Below, one piece after another: positions 59,101 through 64,000 of a stretch of DNA of 64,000 bases. Position 1 is the stretch's first letter, and the number at the start of each line of letters is the position of its first letter. Under the pieces are notes generated by a model. The model was not told the DNA's origin. It saw only the letters and a list, made by a program, of their open reading frames with translations, and did not search any database. Made by a program: the position numbers and the translations under genes. Origin of the DNA: Cellulosilyticum ruminicola JCM 14822 (lineage in GTDB: Bacteria; Bacillota; Clostridia; Lachnospirales; Cellulosilyticaceae); the NCBI RefSeq assembly GCF_001311925.1, contig NZ_BBCG01000005.1:50359-114358 (forward strand). The letters are read 5' to 3'.

Positions 59101-59899
59101 TTATATGACAACCTTTTATTACACCATAAATACTACTCTTATTTTGTATAGCCTTATCTAATGGTTGTAACAAAAGAACTCCTACGCCCTCGCCAGCCAC
59201 AAATCCATCAGCTTCTTTATCAAAAGTATTACATTGTCCTCTTGGGCTTAGCATTCTATTTTTGGACCAAATCCAATATTTTAGTTCTGAATAATGAATA
59301 TTAGTTCCCGCTACTATAGCATATTCACTATCTCCTCTTTGAATTGATCGGCATCCCTCTATTACACTTGCAAGTCCTGATGCGCACCCCCAATCAGCCA
59401 CTTGACTTTCACCTGTTAAATCCAATGCATATGAAATTCTATTTGCTAACATAAAGAAATAGTTTCCTGCACCTGTAAATACATCTATCTCTTCTTCTGT
59501 AGGGTCTCCAAAATATGTATCCATTGACATTGCTCCCACAAATACAGATGTATTTGATTTTTGAAGCTCTGATAATGAAATCCCCGAATCTTCTATACAG
59601 CGCCACGTCTCTTGCAATAACAATCTTTGTTGGGGTTCCATATGCATAGCTTCCCTAGGCGATATATTAAAAAATTGATTATCGAACTCATTAATATTTT
59701 CTATTCTTCCTAATTTATTAGTAATAAGCAAGTTACTTTGCCATTCTTCTACCGAAGTTATACTATTCTTGCCGTTTATTAAGTTATTCCAAAACTCATT
59801 ATAATTATTAGCTTCTGGAAATCTACATGCTAACCCAACTATAGCAATATCTTTTGTGCCACTTATTTTCCCTTCTTTATTAGTAGATTTATTTATCAT
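56144..59899 (-). CDS. PKS1 fragment 1 (true N-terminus): KS-A, degenerate AT-like domain, start of KR
   Basis: This fragment has 1251 residues. The start has AAGAAGGG ~9 bases upstream and lies 43 bases from the AT-ER gene. KS-A occupies ~10-430 (IVGLACRFPE; Cys ~172 in ADWGCASGLAS rather than DTACSSS; ETHGTGTSLGD; KTNIGH). Residues ~490-830 resemble an acyltransferase by spacing and hydrophobic pattern, but the GHSxGE elbow reads SGDDAGVWVA, so the nucleophile is missing. A linker (LPVYEFEKNTF) leads to KR-A with GGTRGIG at ~1145. The frame breaks at 56205-56207 within the KR. No loading domain precedes KS-A, so the starter must come from another protein, possibly the NRPS A-PCP. Confidence 0.88.
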   Translation of the reverse strand: MINKSTNKEGKISGTKDIAIVGLACRFPEANNYNEFWNNLINGKNSITSVEEWQSNLLITNKLGRIENINEFDNQFFNISPREAMHMEPQQRLLLQETWRCIEDSGISLSELQKSNTSVFVGAMSMDTYFGDPTEEEIDVFTGAGNYFFMLANRISYALDLTGESQVADWGCASGLASVIEGCRSIQRGDSEYAIVAGTNIHYSELKYWIWSKNRMLSPRGQCNTFDKEADGFVAGEGVGVLLLQPLDKAIQNKSSIYGVIKGCHINHCGHGNAVSAPKMEAQRDAMIKCYEQGGINPRTISYVETHGTGTSLGDPIEVEALKQAFSQFTEDKGFCTIGSVKTNIGHLAAGAGMASMIKVLLMMKYKKIPPSLNYRVLNPIIELQDTCFKIEDKLRDWIKEEVDKPYRAAVNSIGYGGVNTHVIVEEYMYKDTGKSKGEQIFTLSAKTSKSLEKMVSNWKEQINTLSEYKFKDVCNTLLLGREQYRYRYSCVVNDFEQLKEKLASYKVYDSKKDNKYVLSVVNYNLSLGEYDELFKSYPILKKNLLDIVKQADKLHIIPDFKQQFLSTAWKQNYVKGFRFIISFAIQKTLKALIDEDQIYMISGDDAGVWVALVLSGILQWEEVLRYLFNQISIEDLTYKRPQIPFYDHLEGKIISPHQVREDFIEELLKNINVEEDLLLYYLNKSGVLYSNQFTFRKYMNEWNNILKDYELEIEQLINVEEYYKWNVTGEVKKKILVLIICLMSIKRVKQKWNLSEKERIDNKEFYILLDLVTSGVITKQEILQILLGDFNALHNAQNQIVNRINSCDIENFERREVNVEDEELSKEINNFKEWLSLRMTQPSNIESSQFNVIKVSLKQNECNALRQFNNQLNMLWQQGVKFNWKQLHENEVYHKLHLPVYEFEKNTFNVPYKTGHKANVIQYQECAEDNGGENVMMEKVDNRYFLSKHWKQEDASEKESIKGVIAIIVSEEVEALAQHVTTYFKDYVIIRNNELKDDFNNPDTYWKKFRGVIDLVGCGKDESYEFTWIKWLQLLLTFGNRTQLKLLCVTKGLESFMNDSLTMYGAKRVGLYRMLQSEYKSLETRHMDVSPDLTANQIAKQVVEEFQTKSTTPEVSYRENKRYRSYLDEIDLQAKGNKINFNKDQVVVITGGTRGIGALCAKHLVDNYGVRKIALIGREVLPPRNEWDNEHGKGLTEKINNVKYLESKGAQVEVLSIDFNDLDNVKHALSLLLKAWGLLQESFMGQVLQI
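56205..56207 (-). other. Frameshift site 10 (PKS1 KR-A)
   Basis: The KR reads on as LLLKAWGLLQES. TTTT for TTT gives SFITESMGTIAGIIHGAG, the standard middle of a KR. Confidence 0.85.
57200..58420 (-). other. Degenerate AT-like domain in PKS1
   Basis: Between KS-A and KR-A lie about 340 residues with an AT-like layout. ELFKSYPILKKNLLDIV resembles the AT N-terminal helix, FRFIISFAIQKTLKALI the helix before the elbow, and SGDDAGVWVALVLSGILQWEE the elbow and following helix (normally GHSxGE...AAxxAGxLSLED). Ser, His and Gly of the elbow are absent. It is likely structural or vestigial. Confidence 0.5.
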
Positions 59900-59942
59900 A
59901 TTCTCAACCCTTCTTAAGATTTTTTAATACACTTTCCCCTTT

Positions 59943-62255
59943 CTAAAATGCATTGATATATTCCTTAAATCTTTTAGCAGCTTCCTCCATTAACATAACT
60001 GCTATCTTATCTACATATCTATTTTTCCAATCCTCTAAATTTGTACCTTTAACCATCTGATTAAACGCTCCTAAGGCTGGTCCACAATGAATTTGGAAAT
60101 CTACTTTATTCTCTTTCTTTCCTTCAACAGCATATTTATTAGTCAATGCAAAGTATTGTCTAAAGATAATGCTCATTTTATACTTTTCATCTCTTTCTGC
60201 ACGTTCTCTATTAATACTCTTATGTTCTCTTAAACTTCTTTCATATATTTCCTCAAAACTCGCTTTAAAATATCTTTCTTGAATTTGTTCTGCTACTGCT
60301 GGTTCAATTTCTCTTAAAGAATTATAGTGGGTATAAATGTCATACAATTTATTTGCTCTCGCTGGGAAAAATACTCCCTTCTTCACTACTTGAACTTTTG
60401 CACCTATTTCAAACATATCTCCTGCAGGTACATATTCTGTATCTTGCACATTAATAGTTTGTAAGATATCTTTAACTGCATCACTTGTTCCAGCTTCTAC
60501 TGTACATTGATTTATTGATCCAGTCATTACAAAGTCTGCACGCATTGCAAACGCTGCCATAATGGCTTCAGGTGTTCCTATTCCACCTGCTAGTCCAACA
60601 TGAATATAATGTTGGTATTTAAATTTTTCCATCATTCTATTTCTTAATTCTTGTATTGCTGTTAAAACAACTATTGCTACACCATGATTTGAATGTCCAC
60701 CTGAATCAGCTTCTGCACAGATATCATCTACAACACTCATCTCTTCTGCCATTTTAACTTGATAATCACTAACTGCTCCATCACTTATTAACTTTTTCAT
60801 TATTCTCTCAGGTACTGGACTCATAAATGCTTCCGCTACTTCTGGTCTAGAAATTTTACCTATAATTTTAATTTTAGAACATACTTTATTATTCTCATCA
60901 CGATATAAACTTTTTACTCTTAATTTAGCTAACGCATATGTAACATTCATATATCCAGAAGCTTCTACTACCTTTACATTATTATCCAAATAGAAATCTA
61001 CTATCTTTTCTTCTAATGTAGGATTATTCATTAAATGTAATAAATTCATTCCAAAAATATTATCTTTACACACTTCTTTAATTGCTCTAAAATTTTTCTC
61101 TATCTCTTCTAAAGACATACCACCTGTTCCTAAAAATCCTAGACATCCTATATTAGCTATTTTTTCTATCATTCTAGGAGAAGCAATTCCTCTATACATT
61201 GAACCAGTTAAATAAGCATATTTTAATCCATATCTTTCTTTAAAACTCTTACTACCTAACTGCTGTCCTACTATATCAAAATTTCCTCTTTCCGTTTTTA
61301 TATCCACATTTTCTTGTTTAGTTTGTGTATTAATTACTTCTTGCTTTACTTTTGCCTCTATTTCTTCTCCTACTTCTTCTCTTACTTCTTCCTCATAAAT
61401 AGGTTTCCCTTCACGTTTAATATTTCTAATCATACTAACTAATACACGTCCAGGTCCCATTTGTTTAAATTCCATCTCTTCATCTTTTCCCATTAAATAA
61501 CACACTGTTTCAGTCCATTTTACAGAAGATTTCATCTGTTGTACTAAATAAGACTTAATATCACTACCTCTATATTCTCTTGCTGTATAGTTTGCTATAA
61601 CAGGTATTTTAGGTTGTTTTAATACAAAGTTTTGTAAAAATAGATCAAATTCTTTTGCTGCTCCAGCCATATATCTAGAATGGAACGCACCACTTACATT
61701 AAGTGCTACATATCTTGTTGCTCCGCCATCAATAAAATATTTTTCTGCTTCTGCGATATCCTTTTTAGGTCCAGATATAACAATCTGTGAAGGTGTATTA
61801 AAATTAGCTACATCTATACTATTTAAATTATTATCGCTTATTACCTTTTCTAATGCTTCTCTAGATAACCCTAATACAGCTGCCATTCCCCCCTCAGGAG
61901 CATTAGCCATTAATTCCCCTCTCTTTTTTACAATCTTAAGTCCTGTTGCAAAATCAAATACACCAGCTGCTAACAAGGCATTGTATTCCCCTAAACTGTG
62001 TCCTGCCACATAATCTGGAATAGTTCCAGTTTGTTCTCTTTCTTCATAATAACTTAATGCACTTACAATATATAAAGCAGGTTGTGTATATTGAGTAAAA
62101 TTCAACTTATCCTCAGGATCTTCCAAACATAATTCCTCAATTGAATACCCCAATATCTCATCACTTATTTCAATTAAATCTCTATACTTATCAAATAATT
62201 CCTTACCCATTCCTTTTTGTTGTGAGCCTTGCCCTGGAAAAACATATGTCTTCAT
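59943..62255 (-). CDS. pksE-like: Trans-acting malonyl acyltransferase fused to enoylreductase (PksE-like AT-ER)
   Basis: It supplies malonyl units to the AT-less PKS modules and carries a trans-acting FMN enoylreductase. At ~770 residues it matches PksE of bacillaene. The AT (~1-290) has PGQGSQ, GHSLGEY (Ser ~87) and GAFHS, the last typical of malonyl specificity. A charged linker (~290-330) joins a PfaD/nitropropane-dioxygenase-type ER with YGLKYAYLTGSMY, EADSGGHSNHG and GLAGGIGTPEA. The frame opens at ATG 62264, but GAGAGG abuts that codon and sits 9 bases before ATG 62255 (MKTYVFPGQGSQ), which I prefer. It is first in the biosynthetic run, 43 bases before PKS1. It is the only intact AT in the window. 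Confidence 0.95.
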   Translation of the reverse strand: MKTYVFPGQGSQQKGMGKELFDKYRDLIEISDEILGYSIEELCLEDPEDKLNFTQYTQPALYIVSALSYYEEREQTGTIPDYVAGHSLGEYNALLAAGVFDFATGLKIVKKRGELMANAPEGGMAAVLGLSREALEKVISDNNLNSIDVANFNTPSQIVISGPKKDIAEAEKYFIDGGATRYVALNVSGAFHSRYMAGAAKEFDLFLQNFVLKQPKIPVIANYTAREYRGSDIKSYLVQQMKSSVKWTETVCYLMGKDEEMEFKQMGPGRVLVSMIRNIKREGKPIYEEEVREEVGEEIEAKVKQEVINTQTKQENVDIKTERGNFDIVGQQLGSKSFKERYGLKYAYLTGSMYRGIASPRMIEKIANIGCLGFLGTGGMSLEEIEKNFRAIKEVCKDNIFGMNLLHLMNNPTLEEKIVDFYLDNNVKVVEASGYMNVTYALAKLRVKSLYRDENNKVCSKIKIIGKISRPEVAEAFMSPVPERIMKKLISDGAVSDYQVKMAEEMSVVDDICAEADSGGHSNHGVAIVVLTAIQELRNRMMEKFKYQHYIHVGLAGGIGTPEAIMAAFAMRADFVMTGSINQCTVEAGTSDAVKDILQTINVQDTEYVPAGDMFEIGAKVQVVKKGVFFPARANKLYDIYTHYNSLREIEPAVAEQIQERYFKASFEEIYERSLREHKSINRERAERDEKYKMSIIFRQYFALTNKYAVEGKKENKVDFQIHCGPALGAFNQMVKGTNLEDWKNRYVDKIAVMLMEEAAKRFKEYINAF

Positions 62256-62337
62256 AATAATCATCCTCTCAATATATATTTTATTAACAATCTTAAGTAT
62301 TAAGTTTTCCCTTTCTTTTTTCCTCCCTTGTTATGAA

Positions 62338-63099
62338 TCATCCTTCATAAATACATTGCAATTTCTTTTTATTAAAATATGTTTCATATGTATATCCAAA
62401 ACTATTATTAATAAATCTAGTTTTTCCTTGAGTTTTATTACAATTAACGTGTAAATGTCCGAAAACATGTATATCTGATTGTAGATTTGAAATCACTTCC
62501 AAAAGCCTTTTACTTCCCATAACCGGAAATAAATAACTAATTGAATTAGTGAAAAATCTAGGCACTAATTTTATGTCCGGTAAAAAATGCGAAAAAGATA
62601 TTATTTTTTTGTTTTTAATATTAAAATCCTCTGTTTTATTTATGGAAAAAAAACATTCAGCTATCATTTGCTGGGAAAAATTTTGCGGCCACTTACATCT
62701 TCTAAAGTCTGCCCATGTATTGATTAATTCTTGATTTAATTTACCAAAAGAATAATCATACCAACTATATAGAGGTACTATTATTGCCCCTGATAGTTCT
62801 ACTACTGACATACTAATATCATACTTATCAGCAATTTTTCTTATTATCTCTAATTTTTCTATGGAATTAATATTCATTTCCTCATTTACCCACAAGTCAT
62901 GATTTCCAGGTACATATACTACTTTAAAGAAAATTCCACTCAAAAACTTAAATACCTCTTCTATTAGATTCAAATCTGCTGCAACATCTCCTGCAATAAT
63001 TAAAGTATCCTGCTTATAGTCTATCCTACTTAAATTATTAACCCAGTTTCTATTTTGTTTGTATTCTACATGTAAATCTGAAATTACATATATTCTCAT
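62338..63099 (-). CDS. Calcineurin-like metallophosphoesterase
   Basis: This 253-residue protein has the full metal-binding set of the family: SDLHVEY (Asp, His), GDVAAD (Asp), PGNHDLW (Asn, His), FSHFLPD (His) and FGHLHVN (two His). No signal peptide or membrane segment is visible, so it is cytosolic. The substrate cannot be told from sequence. The start is supported by AAGGAAGGGG a few bases upstream. It lies 73-82 bases before the AT-ER gene on the same strand and could share its transcript, but similar phosphoesterases are common housekeeping genes, so it may only mark the cluster's edge. Confidence 0.88.
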   Translation of the reverse strand: MRIYVISDLHVEYKQNRNWVNNLSRIDYKQDTLIIAGDVAADLNLIEEVFKFLSGIFFKVVYVPGNHDLWVNEEMNINSIEKLEIIRKIADKYDISMSVVELSGAIIVPLYSWYDYSFGKLNQELINTWADFRRCKWPQNFSQQMIAECFFSINKTEDFNIKNKKIISFSHFLPDIKLVPRFFTNSISYLFPVMGSKRLLEVISNLQSDIHVFGHLHVNCNKTQGKTRFINNSFGYTYETYFNKKKLQCIYEG

Positions 63100-63164
63100 T
63101 TTTCCCCTTCCTTAAAAGAATATTTTTATTTATTTATTTTTTTAAAATTTTCATTCTTATATTA

Positions 63165-63194
63165 ATTTTACATCGTATACTACATATATTTCAA
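63165..63194 (-). promoter_or_regulatory. Candidate sigma-A-type promoter upstream of the metallophosphoesterase
   Basis: On the minus strand TTGAAA (63189-63194) and TAAAAT (63165-63170) are separated by 18 bases, about 65 bases before the ATG at 63099. The surrounding 63100-63269 is very AT-rich and holds no gene, so chance matches are likely. It is the best candidate start for a transcript that could run into the cluster. Confidence 0.4.
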
Positions 63195-63269
63195 TAATAA
63201 AACGTTTTTTACTAAGATATTTAAATATTTTTACAATATTGTCTTTGTTTTTTACAATTTATTACTTTT

Positions 63270-64000
63270 ATGCCGCTCCAAGCCAAGACAAAACAAGATA
63301 ACTATATGACAAAATATCCTACTTTTACTATTAGACAGCTTCTTCAAGATTATTGGTTTAACTTTATTAAATCTAATCTAAACTTTCATATTCATCCCGT
63401 TGTCTTCAAGGAAGTCAGCAAAATTATCTCTTGCGGTGACTTTTCTCAAGGCCATGCACTTTATCAGTGCTCTCACTATGGCTCTGTTCTACATGTTCCT
63501 TTTCGTTGCAAAAATCATTTTTGCAATACTTGTGATATGCAGTATGTCAACGATCGTACTTTACTTAACATTCTTTTTCAAGCTGTTTCTCAAACCCTTC
63601 TTTCTTGGTTTGCTTCTCAAAATAAAAAGAATGTTTTACTCCTGGTTTTGTCTCTACTTTACATACTTTCGGTCGTGATCTTAAATGGAATCCTCATATC
63701 CATACCCTTATCACTGAAGGAGCTTCTGGTAATCTTACTATTTGAAAGCATTTCAAACATTTTCCTTACCCTATGCTTCGTCGCCGCTTTCAAGCTACTT
63801 TGCTTAACCTTATGGAAAAAGCATAAATTTAGTCATCTCCTTTTCAAGATATTACCTCAAAGCAAACGACTCTTCCACGAGTGTTATGTACATTGGCGTG
63901 AACGCATCTTACTATCTTTTAGCTATCTCCTACTAGTCCCAGAATTTATTGTTCATTCATAGGTTTATTTAGCATACCAATGATTAAAAGTTGGCATAAC
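63270..64000 (+). pseudogene. Decayed IS91-family (Y2) transposase
   Basis: The N-terminal part is recognisable: FTIRQLLQDYW, then a Zn-ribbon-like SCGDFSQGHALYQCSHYG...RCKNHFCNTC in which one expected Cys is Tyr. QYVNDRT then runs straight into LLNILFQAV, so the block with HRHvVFTIPeeLR is missing. The frame then shifts: another frame has TFGRDLKWNPHIHTLITEGA, the HxH signature of IS91 transposases, followed by a TGA in place of a likely Trp and a TAA. Several independent lesions show real decay, unlike the one-base breaks in the PKS genes. It faces away from the cluster's strand and runs to the window edge; no terminal signature is visible. Confidence 0.75.

Noticed and set aside
212..63000. 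Many plus-strand open frames of 60-160 codons lying opposite the PKS and NRPS genes
   Set aside because: All lie antisense to strongly supported domains, have no ribosome binding sites or recognisable motifs, and have compositions expected from the reverse complement of AT-rich coding DNA.
63400..63678. Separate small membrane protein on the plus strand
   Set aside because: It is an alternative frame of the decayed transposase; its hydrophobic look comes from T-rich DNA.
1..64000. CRISPR arrays, tRNA or rRNA genes
   Set aside because: No short direct repeats with regular spacers were seen. The only non-coding stretches are short intergenic gaps and 63100-63269, and none looks like an RNA gene.

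Overview
The window is almost entirely one minus-strand biosynthetic gene cluster: a large trans-acyltransferase (trans-AT) polyketide synthase with a beta-branching cassette and an NRPS gene. The DNA is strongly AT-rich, and most genes have AGGAGG-like ribosome binding sites. Genes are packed head to tail with short gaps and homologues resemble Bacillus/Clostridium proteins. This suggests a low-GC Firmicute, probably of the Clostridia, but the sequence alone does not fix the genus.

Layout in transcription order (right to left). A decayed IS91-type transposase lies on the plus strand at 63270-64000, outside the cluster. A metallophosphoesterase (62338-63099) follows a candidate promoter. Next come a fused malonyl-AT/trans-enoylreductase of PksE type (59943-62255) and four PKS genes: PKS1 (51608-59899), PKS2 (24945-51577), PKS3 (19266-24831) and PKS4 (8189-19231). 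After these come an HMG-CoA synthase homologue (PksG type), a dehydrating crotonase (PksH type), a decarboxylating crotonase fused to a thioesterase-like domain, a PEBP-family protein, a glycoside hydrolase family 1-like protein lacking both catalytic glutamates, and an NRPS A-PCP gene that runs off the left edge.

PKS1, PKS2, PKS3 and the NRPS gene are each interrupted by single-base frame breaks, ten in all. Every break is repaired by restoring one base, usually in a short homopolymer, and each break cuts a conserved domain. The corrected lengths are exact multiples of three: PKS1 about 2764 aa, PKS2 about 8878 aa, PKS3 about 1855 aa. I read these as probable sequencing or assembly indels rather than gene decay, and list the fragments as they stand.

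The restored line has 13 ketosynthases, labelled A to M here. PKS1 is KS-(AT-like)-KR-ACP-ACP, KS-ACP-(partial ACP), KS. PKS2 is DH-ACP-ACP-KR, three KS-DH-KR-ACP, KS-DH-ACP, KS-DH-KR-ACP, KS-DH. PKS3 is MT-ACP, KS-DH-KR. PKS4 is MT-ACP-ACP, KS-ACP, KS-KR-ACP, KS-ACP-ACP-ACP. No functional AT domain lies inside the PKS proteins, so the AT-ER protein would load malonyl units in trans. Modules D to H predict a polyene, modules I and J carry C-methyltransferases, and module M carries three tandem ACPs with the tryptophan flag of beta-branching ACPs, directly upstream of the HMG-synthase cassette. The donor ACP and decarboxylating KS normally needed for beta-branching are not in the window.

The most unusual points are the pseudoenzyme-like GH1 protein, the crotonase-thioesterase fusion whose thioesterase seems to lack its histidine, a degenerate AT-like domain in PKS1, and an ACP-like insertion inside the linker after one KS of PKS2.
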